In this document: piece by piece, positions 55,874 through 64,000 of the stretch | Position numbering within the stretch: position 1 is the stretch's first letter | Layout: every line of letters begins with the position of its first letter | NCBI GenBank assembly: GCA_021648185.1 | Contig: JAKITH010000001.1 | Coordinates: 6,140-70,139, forward strand | DNA length: 64,000 nt | From: Thiomicrorhabdus sp. | GTDB taxonomy: Bacteria > Pseudomonadota > Gammaproteobacteria > Thiomicrospirales > Thiomicrospiraceae | Direction of reading: 5' to 3' | Notes under the pieces: model-generated | Databases searched by the model: none | Seen by the model: the letters and a program-made list of their open reading frames with translations, nothing else | What the model was told of the DNA's origin: nothing | Translations under genes and position numbers: made by a program

Positions 55874-57008
55874 AGGCCTTTGTACTTTCATCGACCATGT
55901 TCGCCGACACCTCAGCGTCATTAACAACCGACTCAATATGCAATGTACGAGTCGGAAATGCCATCTCCGCACCATGTGCCTCCACAATATCACTAATGGT
56001 TAACAACACATCCTCTTTAATTTCATGAAAACGAACCCAGTTCGTGGTTTTCGTAAAGGTATAAATAAAGAAATCTAAAGAAGACGCATTAAATTGATTA
56101 AAGTTCACAATCAACGTTTGACGAGTATCAATCTCAGGGTGATTTTGCAACATCGTCTTAACCGCTTTAATAATGTCACGCATCTTATGCACATCTGCAT
56201 AACGCACACCCATCGTCTCTTTAATACGTCGGTTGGTCATTCTTGAGGGGTTTTCAATCGCAATATTGGCAAAAATTCCATTCGGAATATATAACGGACG
56301 TTTATCAAACGTGCGTACCGTCGTCATGCGCCAACCAATATTCTCTACCGTTCCCTCAATTTGGCGGTCAGGCGAACGAATCCACTCCCCTACTTTAAAC
56401 GGCTTATCCAAATACAACATTAAGCCACCAAATACGTTACCCAACAAATCTTTTGCGGCAAAACCAATGGCAATGCCCCCCACACCACCAAAGGCCAGCA
56501 AGCCCGTTAAACTCACGCCAAAGGCATTTAAGAAAAATAGCCCCGTTAAAATAAAGGCAAACAGTTTAATAATTTTTGCCAGTGCTTCAACCGTCACCTC
56601 ATCTAGGCGATCATCACCCGAAGCAAAGGCTTTAAGGTGTGTCTCTAAGCGTTGCACCAATCGAATGACAAACCAACCGACCGAAAGCGTTAAAATCGTA
56701 TTTTTAAAGGCATTAATGTAGTCAACAATTTCAATATAAATTTCAAGATGCAAAATCAGCGTGGTTAACGCCAAAATGGTTCCCGTGACCCAAATAAAGA
56801 ACGACACAGGCGCTCTTGCCGCATCCACAAAACTGTCCAGCCAAACACGCTCTTTACGCTCTAAATACAAGTGCGTTGTTTTTAAAATACGACGCTGAAC
56901 CACATCCACAATTGCCGTGACCAATAAAATAGAGAGCACCAATAACAACCAAACCTGCCCACCAAATAGCGCGACCAAACTCGCCCAAAGCTCCATTAAA
57001 AATTCCAC
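55863..57008 (-). CDS. MscS-family mechanosensitive ion channel
   Basis: 381 aa. Four N-terminal membrane helices, with the pore helix GLLAFGGVGGIAIGFAAKD (about 172-190), followed by the beta domain (FKVGEWIRSPDRQIEGTVENIGW) and alpha/beta region. It resembles the YbdG/YnaI medium-length MscS relatives. It starts with GTG overlapping the nagZ stop (TAGTG), so the two are translationally coupled. It likely protects cells from osmotic downshock; coupling with a cell-wall recycling enzyme is suggestive only. Confidence 0.92.
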   Translation of the reverse strand: MEFLMELWASLVALFGGQVWLLLVLSILLVTAIVDVVQRRILKTTHLYLERKERVWLDSFVDAARAPVSFFIWVTGTILALTTLILHLEIYIEIVDYINAFKNTILTLSVGWFVIRLVQRLETHLKAFASGDDRLDEVTVEALAKIIKLFAFILTGLFFLNAFGVSLTGLLAFGGVGGIAIGFAAKDLLGNVFGGLMLYLDKPFKVGEWIRSPDRQIEGTVENIGWRMTTVRTFDKRPLYIPNGIFANIAIENPSRMTNRRIKETMGVRYADVHKMRDIIKAVKTMLQNHPEIDTRQTLIVNFNQFNASSLDFFIYTFTKTTNWVRFHEIKEDVLLTISDIVEAHGAEMAFPTRTLHIESVVNDAEVSANMVDESTKASIK

Positions 57009-58078
57009 TAAATTAACTCCTGCTGACTATTCTCTTGATTTAACCCATTTATCACACTAACAGCGGCTTGCCACTGCGGATCAAATTGCAATGTTTGATA
57101 TTTAAACTTACCATGCCCATGCAACCGAATTAACCGAGCATGGGATAACGTACACGCTTTCCAATTCACTTTTGCCAACACCTCATCTGCTGCCAGCGCA
57201 TCATTACAAACCAACACCAAGTCACAACCGGCCTGCAATGCCTTTAATACCCGTTCAGAAGCACTGCCATAAGCCTGAGCGGCTTTCATGCTCATATCAT
57301 CACTGATGATCGCACCCTCAAAATGACACTGTTTACGCAAAATCGCCTGCAACCAAACCTCTGAAAAACCAGCGGGCAAACTGTCCACCTTAGGGTAAAT
57401 TACATGCGCAGGCATCACCGCATCCAAGCCATTCTCAATTAATCGTAAAAATGGCTGCATATCATGTTGCTGAATCTCTATAAAAGGTCGTTCATCCACC
57501 GCCACATCAAGATGCGTATCCGCCTCAATAAAGCCATGACCCGGAAAATGCTTTGCCACCGCCGCCATCCCCGCTTTACGCATACCCAACATCACATGAA
57601 ACGATAAGTTTCCTACCGCCACACAATGACGATGAAACGCACGATCACCAATCACCGTACTGCCACCATAATCCAAATCTACCACAGGAGCAAAGCTAAA
57701 ATCTACGCCCACCGACAGCAACTCCGCCGCCAACAGCCAGCCTACTTTCTCGGCCACCTCATAACTGTGCGCGGGATCCTGATCATACAACGCACCCAGC
57801 ACACGCATGGGAGGAAGACGAGTAAACCCCTCACGAAAACGCTGAACACGCCCCCCCTCATGATCCACCGCCACCAATAATCGTGGATGACGTAAACTAT
57901 GAATTTTAGTGATTAACCGCTGTAACAGCTCAATGGACTCAAAATTACGACTGAATAAAATAACCCCCGCCACCAAAGGCGACATCAACCGTTCCTCTTC
58001 CATCGGCTGTAAATGCGTGCCCTCAATATCAATCATCACCGATCCTAAAGACATCGCCTCACCTGCTACTTTTTTCAT
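57008..58078 (-). CDS. nagZ: Beta-N-acetylhexosaminidase NagZ
   Basis: GH3 enzyme of about 348-356 aa that releases N-acetylglucosamine from anhydromuropeptides in the cytosol. LLVAVDHEGGRVQRFREGF (about 91-109), the His/Asp pair in KHFPGHGFIEADTH (about 171-184) and the nucleophile Asp in AIISDDMSMKAA (about 254-265) are all present. The open frame starts at 58078, but the ATG at 58054 has AGGTGAGG and matches the usual N-terminus (LGSVMIDIEG). A run of seven C (57851-57857) encodes the active-site-proximal EGG. Confidence 0.95.
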   Translation of the reverse strand: MKKVAGEAMSLGSVMIDIEGTHLQPMEEERLMSPLVAGVILFSRNFESIELLQRLITKIHSLRHPRLLVAVDHEGGRVQRFREGFTRLPPMRVLGALYDQDPAHSYEVAEKVGWLLAAELLSVGVDFSFAPVVDLDYGGSTVIGDRAFHRHCVAVGNLSFHVMLGMRKAGMAAVAKHFPGHGFIEADTHLDVAVDERPFIEIQQHDMQPFLRLIENGLDAVMPAHVIYPKVDSLPAGFSEVWLQAILRKQCHFEGAIISDDMSMKAAQAYGSASERVLKALQAGCDLVLVCNDALAADEVLAKVNWKACTLSHARLIRLHGHGKFKYQTLQFDPQWQAAVSVINGLNQENSQQELI

Positions 58079-58168
58079 CTCATCTCACTGTATTCATTAA
58101 ACTGTCATATTGGTTGATTTATTTGCTTACTATAATGCCGTCAAAATAAACATAAAAAGAAGCACATC

Positions 58169-58624
58169 ATGCCAAAACTCATTGGAATTGCAACCCACAA
58201 AGAGCCAAAAGGCGCAATCATCCAGCACCAAAGTATTCAAGTGCACCTCAAAACAGGGCTTGAAAATGATTATCGAGGACAATGCAACCCGCATACTCAA
58301 GTAACTCTGCTATCAGCCCAAACATGGAACCATGTTTGTCAGACGCTAAGCGTTACACTAGACTGGACTGAAAGACGAGCAAATTTATTAGTAGATGACA
58401 TAGACTTTAGCGAAGGCAACGCCCTTATTGGGCAACAAGTTCAAGTCGGACAAGTACTGCTTGAGATCACCGCAGAAACCGACCCTTGCGCACGAATGGA
58501 ACAACTGTGTACTGGATTAAAAGAAGCGCTTACACCCACCTGGAACGGCGGAATTCGCTGTAAAGTACTCAAAGAAGGGATCATCCAAATTGGCGATAAA
58601 ATCCACCTACTCAAACGGATTTAA
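58169..58624 (+). CDS. MOSC-domain protein
   Basis: 151 aa. The MOSC fold is recognised by GLENDYRGQC, VTLLSAQTWNHV, RRANLLVDDIDF, and the conserved Cys in DPCARMEQLCTGL. Such proteins bind or transfer sulfur or molybdenum cofactor. Stand-alone bacterial members often act in N-hydroxylated-compound reduction. The specific role is not assignable here. It is divergent from nagZ. Confidence 0.85.
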   Translation: MPKLIGIATHKEPKGAIIQHQSIQVHLKTGLENDYRGQCNPHTQVTLLSAQTWNHVCQTLSVTLDWTERRANLLVDDIDFSEGNALIGQQVQVGQVLLEITAETDPCARMEQLCTGLKEALTPTWNGGIRCKVLKEGIIQIGDKIHLLKRI

Positions 58625-58777
58625 TCCCAAACTGTGTTTTCAAGCAGTTTGGGGTTAATCCCTTTTACAATCAAAAAAACACCCTAAAAACAGACTCTAA
58701 CCTTAAGCCTTTTATCGTGTTTAATGCACCGGATTGCACTGGTTTATAGCATGTAAATCGGCTAGCGTTTCTCGTGC

Positions 58778-59443
58778 CTAGTTAAACCACTGAGTTATAT
58801 CATTGATATCTTGACGAGTTTTGTCCTGTTGCTTATCAACCCTATAACCAAAAGCCACCATACATGTCACCCCAAATTCGGTATGGTCTATACCAAAATC
58901 ATTCGCCATAAGTTTTTCCATTTCTTTTGCTTTATAACCTTCAATAGGACAACTGTCTATATTGATCATTGCCGCAGAAGTCATCATATTGGCTAAAGCA
59001 ATATAAGTCTGCTTGCTAGACCAGTCAAACATAGCGCGTTCACTTTCTATAAGATTAAAGTCAGACTCCTGAAACGTTTTAAAAAAACCACGTCTTTTTT
59101 GTATAACATCATCCGTTAGGTGATGAACATCTTGCATCATATGCGTTATATATGGGCTGTCATAATTCATTGATTTTTGTTTTCGAGCAAGAATAACCAT
59201 AAAGTGACTGGCGGTTGGTAATGTACCTTGTGCCCCCCAAGTTATTGATTTAAGCTTTTCTCGCAAGTCCATATTTTGAACCATTAAAAATTTCCACGGC
59301 TCAAAACCAAACGAACTTGGACTTAAACGTCCAGTTTCAAGAATAAAATCAAAGTCGGCATCGCTTATTTTTTTATTGGCATCAAATACCTTGCAAGCAT
59401 GTCTATAATTGAAAGCTTCAATTATTTCTTTTTTATCTATCAT
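58778..59443 (-). CDS. Nitroreductase-family NAD(P)H oxidoreductase
   Basis: 221 aa from the ATG at 59443 with AAGG upstream; the frame continues upstream through repeat G and is spurious there. FMN-binding motifs of the NfsB group: NYRHACKVFDANKKIS near the start, RLSPSSFGFEPWKFLMVQN (about 48-66), IDSCPIEGYKAKEMEK near 164-179, and VAFGYRVD near the end. It probably reduces quinones or nitro compounds. Confidence 0.9.
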   Translation of the reverse strand: MIDKKEIIEAFNYRHACKVFDANKKISDADFDFILETGRLSPSSFGFEPWKFLMVQNMDLREKLKSITWGAQGTLPTASHFMVILARKQKSMNYDSPYITHMMQDVHHLTDDVIQKRRGFFKTFQESDFNLIESERAMFDWSSKQTYIALANMMTSAAMINIDSCPIEGYKAKEMEKLMANDFGIDHTEFGVTCMVAFGYRVDKQQDKTRQDINDITQWFN

Positions 59444-59490
59444 ATCAAGCCTTTTTATTATCGCGTTAAAAAATTGGAGGGGATAAAGCT

Positions 59491-59644
59491 CAGTTAACCT
59501 ATTAACTGATTTTTTTGTGTTAGAACGACGGAAATATCTGACGATATGACTGAACTCACAGCGCATGCGTTTAAAAGAGGTTACCGCACTTCGTGAATTT
59601 AATATTGTTTTGTTGAATGATAAGGGGGGGGGAATATTTTAAAT
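59491..59644. repeat. Repeat G copy 1: hairpin, T-run, conserved segment, run of nine G
   Basis: Hairpin CAGTTAA-CCTA-TTAACTG followed by a run of seven T, then a segment roughly 70% identical to 59976-60110 (shared blocks ATGACTGAACT, ACCGCACTTCG, TTGTTTTGTT), ending in a run of nine G (59624-59632) and AATATTTTAAAT. It lies upstream of the nitroreductase gene. Confidence 0.7.
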
Positions 59645-59675
59645 CAAGGGTTCAAGGTTAATTTCAAATAACACC

Positions 59676-59703
59676 CTAATCCAGATATAGAAATATGAAT
59701 TAA
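59676..59703. repeat. Short hairpin repeat H, diverged copy
   Basis: CTAATCCAGATATAGAAATATGAATTAA, a form of the H hairpin, 15 bp beyond the stop of the small Lys-rich gene and 43 bp from a run of nine G. Confidence 0.6.
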
Positions 59704-59718
59704 AGTGCTAGCCTTTCA

Positions 59719-59823
59719 CTATCCTTGATTGGCCTTTTTTTCCTTTTTCGCCGCGCGCTTTTCTTTCATCGTTTTCTCAGGTTTCTTTTTATCTGATTTT
59801 TTTGAATCTTGACCTTTAGCCAT
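59719..59823 (-). CDS. Tiny Lys-rich protein (34 aa)
   Basis: Reads MAKGQDSKKSDKKKPEKTMK and then EKRAAKKEKKANQG. It has a good ribosome-binding site (GAAGGAGAAACTT before ATG), so it is probably translated. Nearly half the residues are Lys. From memory, similar short MAKG-xDSKK-type proteins are annotated as hypothetical in gammaproteobacteria; no function is known to me. It is likely cytosolic and nucleic-acid or ribosome associated on charge alone, which is inference. H hairpins sit on both sides of it and copies of repeat G flank those. Confidence 0.72.
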   Translation of the reverse strand: MAKGQDSKKSDKKKPEKTMKEKRAAKKEKKANQG

Positions 59824-59858
59824 AAGTTTCTCCTTCAGCTTTGTTGATAAAACATAGT

Positions 59859-59890
59859 CCTTAATCCGCAGATAGAAATGTGAATTAGGG
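59859..59890. repeat. Short hairpin repeat H
   Basis: CTTAATCCGCA-GATAGAAA-TGTGAATTAGG, 36 bp upstream of the small Lys-rich gene's start codon. The remaining part of the 530-bp gap to pflB holds repeat G copy 2, a run of 11 C and the pflB promoter region. Confidence 0.68.
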
Positions 59891-59938
59891 GTAATACGCC
59901 TATTAAGTGTTTTGTATTTAAAACATCACAATTAAAAT

Positions 59939-60132
59939 CAGTGGCCATTTTCAACGTGTTGTAAATGGCCCACTGTATATTTTTTTGTTAGAAATACCGT
60001 GATACCTAACGAATGACTGAACTTACAGCCCACGCCTTTAAAAGATATTACCGCACTTCGCAAAGTTAATGTTGTTTTGTTAAGCAATGAAGAGAGGAAA
60101 TATTTTAAATTGAAATTTTCTCCCCCCCCCCC
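59939..60132. repeat. Repeat G copy 2: hairpin, T-run, conserved segment, run of 11 C
   Basis: Strong hairpin CAGTGGCCATTT...AAATGGCCCACTG (59939-59975), then a run of seven T (59980-59986), then a segment related to 59508-59644 (59976-60110), and finally AAATTTTCT plus a run of 11 C (60122-60132). Orientation is the same as copy 1. Confidence 0.7.
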
Positions 60133-60189
60133 TTCTGCTTCATAAATCGAATATAAAACGACAACTTTAGCCAAATATTATAAGTTTAT

Positions 60190-60203
60190 TTAATTAAAAT
60201 CAA
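60190..60203 (+). promoter_or_regulatory. Possible FNR/ANR-type box upstream of pflB
   Basis: TTAATTAAAATCAA matches the FNR consensus TTGAT-N4-ATCAA at nine of ten defined positions (A for G at position 3). It is about 150 bp upstream of the pflB ATG and about 110 bp from the likely -10, far for a direct activator, so it is only a candidate. Confidence 0.35.
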
Positions 60204-60302
60204 TAGGTTAACTAAAAATTATCGCTTACAAGGCTCGGTCCTCTTTAACTGCCCTCTTTCGTTAACTCAATATTTTGTTAATAACCCCTACTGCTAGTCT
60301 GG

Positions 60303-60308
60303 TATAAT
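60303..60308 (+). promoter_or_regulatory. Probable -10 box of pflB
   Basis: A perfect TATAAT in TGGTATAATCGCGC, 45 bp before the ATG. No good -35 at 16-18 bp spacing (ATAACC at 60281-60286 is the nearest), consistent with an activator-dependent promoter. Confidence 0.55.
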
Positions 60309-60352
60309 CGCGCGCCTTAAAAGGTCGTGTTTTTTTCAAGAGGTAGGGATTT

Positions 60353-62629
60353 ATGATTCATCAATTTTCTAAAGAGTGGGCTGGGTTTGCTGGCGGTCAG
60401 TGGCAGCATGAAGTTGACGTACGTGACTTTATTCAGACGAACTATACGCCTTACGAGGGGGATGAGTCTTTTCTTGAAACGAAAGGCACCAAAGCAACCG
60501 ATACGCTGTGGAACGAAGTGTTGAAAGGCATTAAGATTGAGAACGCGACCCATGCGCCAGTGGATTTTGATACTTCTACTATCTCTACGATTACCTCTCA
60601 CGAAGCGGGTTATATTGACCAATCGCTAGAAAAAATTGTGGGTTTGCAGACCGATGCACCGCTTAAACGTGCCATCATGCCTAAGGGTGGAATTCGCATG
60701 GTGGAGGCATCGTGTCAAGCCTACGACCGCACCTTAGATCCTGAGGTTTCTAAAATCTATTCTGAATACAGTAAAACTCATAACCAAGGTGTTTTTGATA
60801 TATACACACCAGACATTATGAGATGTCGTAAATCGGGAGTTCTAACTGGCTTGCCTGACTCTTACGGTCGTGGCCGTATTATTGGTGATTACCGTCGTGT
60901 AACGTTATACGGTGTCGATCACCTGATCAGTGATAAAAAGGATCAGTTTACCTCTTTGCAAGAAGACCTAGAAAACGGTGTCGATTTGCAAATGACGATG
61001 CAGCTTCGTGAAGAGATTGCTGAGCAAGTGCGCGCACTGCAACAAATGAAAGAGATGGCAGCGATTTATGGCTTTGACATCTCTCGTCCTGCCATCACCG
61101 CGCAAGAAGCCGTTCAGTGGACTTACTTTGCTTACCTAGCCGCGATTAAATCTCAAAATGGCGCGGCAATGTCTTTAGGCCGTGTTTCTACCTTTTTAGA
61201 TATTTACATTGAGCGTGATATTGCCGCAGGTAAATTGACCGAAGTGGATGCGCAAGAGCTAGTGGATCACTTTGTGATGAAGTTGCGCTTGGTTCGCTTT
61301 TTGCGTACTCCAGAATATGATGAGCTATTTTCTGGCGACCCAATGTGGGCGACTGAATCTATTGGTGGCATGGGGTTGGATGGCCGTACTTTGGTGAGCC
61401 GCACCAATTTCCGTTTGCTTAATACCCTTTACACCATGGGGCCGTCACCAGAGCCAAACATTACGGTTTTATGGTCTGAGCAGTTGCCAGAAGGATTTAA
61501 ACGATACTGCGCGAAAGTCTCTATTGACACCTCTGCGATTCAGTACGAAAACGATGACTTGATGCGCCCTGACTTTGAAAATGATGATTACGCCATCGCT
61601 TGCTGTGTATCACCCATGGTGATTGGGAAACACATGCAGTTTTTTGGTGCGCGTGCTAACTTAGCCAAAACATTGTTGTATTCGATCAATGGTGGAATGG
61701 ATGAGATATTAAAGCTACAAGTAGGCCCTAAAGTGCCGCCAATAACGGATAAGGTTTTAGATTTTGATACCGTATGGGCCAGTTTAGATCGCTTTATGGA
61801 CTGGCTTGCAAAGCAGTACGTTACCGCATTGAACTGCATTCACTACTCTCACGATATTTACAGTTACGAAGCCGCTTTGATGGCGCTGCATGACCGTGAT
61901 GTATACCGTACTATGGCGTGTGGTCTTGCAGGTATCTCTGTGGCAGCGGACTCTTTATCCGCAATCAAGTATGCAAAAGTAAAGCCGATTCGTGATGGTG
62001 ACGGGATCGCCATTGACTTTGAAGTTGAAGGAGACTTTCCAAAATTTGGTAACAACGATCCACGCGTGGATGATATGGCGTACGACTTAGTTAAAAACTT
62101 TATGACCAAAATACGCTCACATAAAATTTACCGTAACGCGACGCCAACGCTCTCTATTCTCACCATTACCTCTAACGTGGTTTATGGTAAAAAGACGGGT
62201 AATACCCCTTGTGGCCGTCGTTCTGGTGAGCCATTTGCCCCCGGCGCTAACCCAATGCATGGCCGTGATGAAAAAGGTGCCATCGCCTCTTTAACATCGG
62301 TCAGTAAGCTGCCGTATGAATTTGCCAAAGACGGTATTTCCTATACCTTCTCTATCGTGCCGAATGCACTCGGAAAAGAGATTGAGACACGCCGCTCAAA
62401 TTTAGCAGGCTTGTTGGATGGTTACTTTCATAATGATGAACAGACAGAAGGTGGGCAACACCTCAATGTAAACATTATGAACCGCGAGATGTTGCTTGAT
62501 GCCATGGAAAACCCAAGTGAGTATCCTCAACTGACCATTCGTGTTTCAGGCTATGCCGTGCGCTTTAACTCGTTAACCAAAGATCAACAGCGCGATGTTG
62601 TGACTCGTACCTTCACTCAGTCATTTTAA
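60353..62629 (+). CDS. pflB: Pyruvate formate-lyase (formate C-acetyltransferase)
   Basis: 758 aa glycyl-radical enzyme, pyruvate + CoA to acetyl-CoA + formate. The adjacent catalytic cysteines are residues 417-418 (ACCVSPM) and the radical Gly is residue 733 in VSGYAVRFN, both matching E. coli Cys418/419 and Gly734 within one residue. [20 protein letters not shown] is conserved. AAGAGGTAGGG precedes the ATG. pflA follows by 2 bp; no formate channel gene (focA) precedes. Anaerobic function in an otherwise respiratory gene set is notable. Confidence 0.97.
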   Translation: MIHQFSKEWAGFAGGQWQHEVDVRDFIQTNYTPYEGDESFLETKGTKATDTLWNEVLKGIKIENATHAPVDFDTSTISTITSHEAGYIDQSLEKIVGLQTDAPLKRAIMPKGGIRMVEASCQAYDRTLDPEVSKIYSEYSKTHNQGVFDIYTPDIMRCRKSGVLTGLPDSYGRGRIIGDYRRVTLYGVDHLISDKKDQFTSLQEDLENGVDLQMTMQLREEIAEQVRALQQMKEMAAIYGFDISRPAITAQEAVQWTYFAYLAAIKSQNGAAMSLGRVSTFLDIYIERDIAAGKLTEVDAQELVDHFVMKLRLVRFLRTPEYDELFSGDPMWATESIGGMGLDGRTLVSRTNFRLLNTLYTMGPSPEPNITVLWSEQLPEGFKRYCAKVSIDTSAIQYENDDLMRPDFENDDYAIACCVSPMVIGKHMQFFGARANLAKTLLYSINGGMDEILKLQVGPKVPPITDKVLDFDTVWASLDRFMDWLAKQYVTALNCIHYSHDIYSYEAALMALHDRDVYRTMACGLAGISVAADSLSAIKYAKVKPIRDGDGIAIDFEVEGDFPKFGNNDPRVDDMAYDLVKNFMTKIRSHKIYRNATPTLSILTITSNVVYGKKTGNTPCGRRSGEPFAPGANPMHGRDEKGAIASLTSVSKLPYEFAKDGISYTFSIVPNALGKEIETRRSNLAGLLDGYFHNDEQTEGGQHLNVNIMNREMLLDAMENPSEYPQLTIRVSGYAVRFNSLTKDQQRDVVTRTFTQSF

Positions 62630-62631
62630 AC

Positions 62632-63384
62632 ATGCCAAACGAGTTACCACTAACGGCACGTATTCACTCATTTGAGTCGTGTGGCACCGTGGATGGCCCA
62701 GGCATTCGCAGCGTGGTGTTTTTTCAAGGCTGCTTAATGCGATGCAAGTATTGTCACAATCGAGATACTTGGGATCGCAGTGAAGGCCATGAGACGACCG
62801 TTGAAGAGCTGATGAAAGACGTGCGAAGCTATAAACCCTACTTTAACGCTTCGGGGGGCGGTATTACCGCCTCAGGAGGAGAGCCTCTGCTTCAGCCCGA
62901 GTTTGTGCGCGAGCTGTTTCACGCCGCAAAGAGTGAAGGCATACACACCTGTCTTGATAGCAACGGATTTACCCAAAAGGCCGTTGATGCAATTGATCAG
63001 GTATTAGACGTGACCGATTTAGTGATGTTAGATATCAAGCACATGGATAACGACATTCACCAAAATCTCATTGGTGTGTCCAACAGTCGTGTACTAAACT
63101 TTGCTCGTCATCTGCAACAACGCGGGCAAAAAACATGGATTCGATATGTCGTTGTGCCCAGCTATAACGATGATGAACCCTCGGCACATCGCTTAGGTGA
63201 GTTTATTAAAGGAATGGACAATGTCGAAAAAATCGAGATACTTCCATACCACCAGTTAGGCGAACATAAATGGAAAACCCTTGGTTATGATTATGAGCTG
63301 AAAGGTATCAACCCACCTTCAGAAGAGAGCTTGAATAAGCTCAAGGCTATTTTTGAACGCTATGGTTTAAAGGTTTCATGCTGA
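62632..63384 (+). CDS. pflA: Pyruvate formate-lyase activating enzyme
   Basis: 250 aa radical-SAM activase. The cluster motif CLMRCKYC (Cys 34, 38, 41), the GGE motif in [12 protein letters not shown], and VVPSYNDDE are present. It generates the glycyl radical on PflB. It starts 2 bp after the pflB stop, so the two are one transcription unit. A run of 11 C (63386-63396) begins just after its stop codon. Confidence 0.97.
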   Translation: MPNELPLTARIHSFESCGTVDGPGIRSVVFFQGCLMRCKYCHNRDTWDRSEGHETTVEELMKDVRSYKPYFNASGGGITASGGEPLLQPEFVRELFHAAKSEGIHTCLDSNGFTQKAVDAIDQVLDVTDLVMLDIKHMDNDIHQNLIGVSNSRVLNFARHLQQRGQKTWIRYVVVPSYNDDEPSAHRLGEFIKGMDNVEKIEILPYHQLGEHKWKTLGYDYELKGINPPSEESLNKLKAIFERYGLKVSC

Positions 63385-63423
63385 TCCCCCCCCCCCTTCA
63401 ATAAACTTGACCATTACAGCGCT

Positions 63424-63450
63424 CTAACTCACATTTTTATCCGGAATTAG
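63424..63450. repeat. Short hairpin repeat H, inverted copy
   Basis: Reverse complement reads CTAATTCCGGATAAAAATGT then GAGTTAG. Located between the run of 11 C after pflA and the next gene. Confidence 0.55.
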
Positions 63451-63473
63451 GGCAAGGGTCTCAAAGAGAAACG

Positions 63474-63761
63474 ATGAAAAAAATACTTTTAAAAATCTGT
63501 TCCCCCATTTTAAATCGGTTTGAAGTTGAAGAGGATGGAACGGAGTACAGCTACAGCCCTTCACATCGTAAAACACTGGTGGTGCTGGGGGTACTGTTTA
63601 TAGGGCTGGCTGGAGTGGGGCTTTACTTTGCAATGCAGCTTAGCCAAATAGCCGTTCTTTTTTCTGTGGTGTTGTTTTCCGTAATTGGCCTAGTGTGTTT
63701 AATTGTTGCAGGGTTGGGCAGTAATAAAGCGGTGGCTAAATTATGGCGAAACCGAGATTAG
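63474..63761 (+). CDS. Small two-TM membrane protein, conserved hypothetical
   Basis: 95 aa: a polar N-terminal third (FEVEEDGTEYSYSPSHRKT), two hydrophobic segments (about 35-53 and 60-80) and a short basic tail AKLWRNRD. I recall similar proteins annotated as hypothetical in gammaproteobacteria. GGCAAGGGTCTCAAAGAGA precedes the ATG (AAAGAG). Same strand as pflA, 89 bp downstream. Confidence 0.7.
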   Translation: MKKILLKICSPILNRFEVEEDGTEYSYSPSHRKTLVVLGVLFIGLAGVGLYFAMQLSQIAVLFSVVLFSVIGLVCLIVAGLGSNKAVAKLWRNRD

Positions 63762-63829
63762 GGTATTAGGTTAAACGTATTGACATGAGGGTGAAAATCT
63801 GGGGTCAGAGTAAGATCCCTTTATTTTAA

Positions 63830-64000
63830 ATGACTTACGCTACAAAACAGACCCCTAAATCTTTCATTAACTCGCAAAAACAGTTATTTGATGAGGTTGA
63901 AATTTTACCTTTGGATTTAAAAACAAAACTTGTAGATCAAATTTTAAATAGCATCAATCAAACAAATGCTTCTATGTATGATTTGTGGATTAAAGAAGTT
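63830..64000 (+). CDS. Possible addiction-module antitoxin, 5' part only
   Basis: 57 codons up to the window edge: MTYATKQTPKSFINSQKQLF then EVEILPLDLKTKLVDQILNS, ending YDLWIKEV. The LPLDLKTKLVDQILNSI...LWIKEV pattern resembles 'addiction module component' proteins (antitoxins paired with RelE/ParE-type toxins). No clear ribosome-binding site. GGGGTCAGAGTAAGATC precedes it at about 63801, a phrase common near REP-associated transposases. The partner gene, if any, is outside. Confidence 0.5.
   Translation, partial: MTYATKQTPKSFINSQKQLFDEVEILPLDLKTKLVDQILNSINQTNASMYDLWIKEV

Noticed and set aside
59583..60058. ACCGCACTT (complement of the Haemophilus uptake core AAGTGCGGT) at 59583 and 60050
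   Set aside because: Only these two were noticed, and both lie at the same place in the paired G repeats, so they are one ancestral occurrence, not a dispersed signal.
59938..60174. 78-aa frame upstream of pflB with a GGGG stretch
   Set aside because: It spans the hairpin, repeat G copy 2 and the 11-C run; no ribosome-binding site and no family resemblance.

Overview
This is a gammaproteobacterial chromosome segment of roughly 40-43% G+C (judged by eye, not counted). The gene content (LpxABD/FabZ, BamA/Skp, NlpD, CheV, class I cytochromes) and orders such as accA-tilS-pyrG-kdsA-eno-ftsB, surE-pcm-yqaA-nlpD and rpsB-tsf-pyrH-frr-uppS-cdsA-rseP-bamA-skp-lpxD-fabZ-lpxA-lpxB-rnhB are typical of free-living gammaproteobacteria. 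A sulfur-oxidiser-like member of the Thiomicrospira/Piscirickettsiaceae neighbourhood is my guess, not something the sequence proves.

Layout. 1-10.6 kb, mostly minus: cysM (cut by the left edge), a UbiA/MenA-type prenyltransferase, a secreted conserved protein, a YfhL-type ferredoxin next to trhP, a deoxyinosine glycosylase, thrC, an RpfE-like protein, hom and alaC. 10.7-15.7 kb: an Mth938-domain protein, a spermidine-synthase-like methyltransferase, nlpD, yqaA, pcm, surE and smr. 16-22.7 kb: ftsB, eno, kdsA, pyrG, tilS, accA. 22.9-31.9 kb: a DUF481 outer-membrane protein, ycaO, a small c-type cytochrome, a universal stress protein, tsaB, a DinG/YoaA helicase, a zinc-independent L36 gene and cheV. 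32-45.7 kb: a long minus-strand envelope and translation cluster running from rpsB down to rnhB. 45.9-52.7 kb, plus: map, glnD, and yffB-dapE divergent from dapD. 52.8-58.6 kb: a cNMP-binding protein, an SLC6-type transporter, murB, an MscS channel, nagZ and a MOSC protein. 58.8-64 kb: a nitroreductase, a tiny Lys-rich protein, pflB-pflA, a small membrane protein and the start of a possible antitoxin gene.

The housekeeping genes are ordinary. The unusual material lies between and across them. First, the window carries at least six families of small palindromic elements. The best-defined ones are about 160 bp long. One element is inserted inside another with a CTAG duplication, so these are MITE-like mobile elements, plausibly mobilised by an IS5-type transposase in trans. 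They sit within a few bases of start or stop codons and supply the end of smr and the leader of glnD. Second, runs of 7-11 G or C in a constant A/T-rich context (roughly AAATTTTCT followed by the C run) recur about twenty times. They occur inside conserved genes, where they force PPPY or GGEK peptides, and in one place as an inverted pair that forms a terminator. That arrangement is like the one known for DNA-uptake sequences. Third, a short hairpin with a conserved GATAGAAA loop recurs at gene borders, and a partly duplicated cassette of hairpin, repeat and G/C tract occupies 59.49-60.13 kb.

I saw no CRISPR array, rRNA, tRNA, complete transposase gene or prophage.
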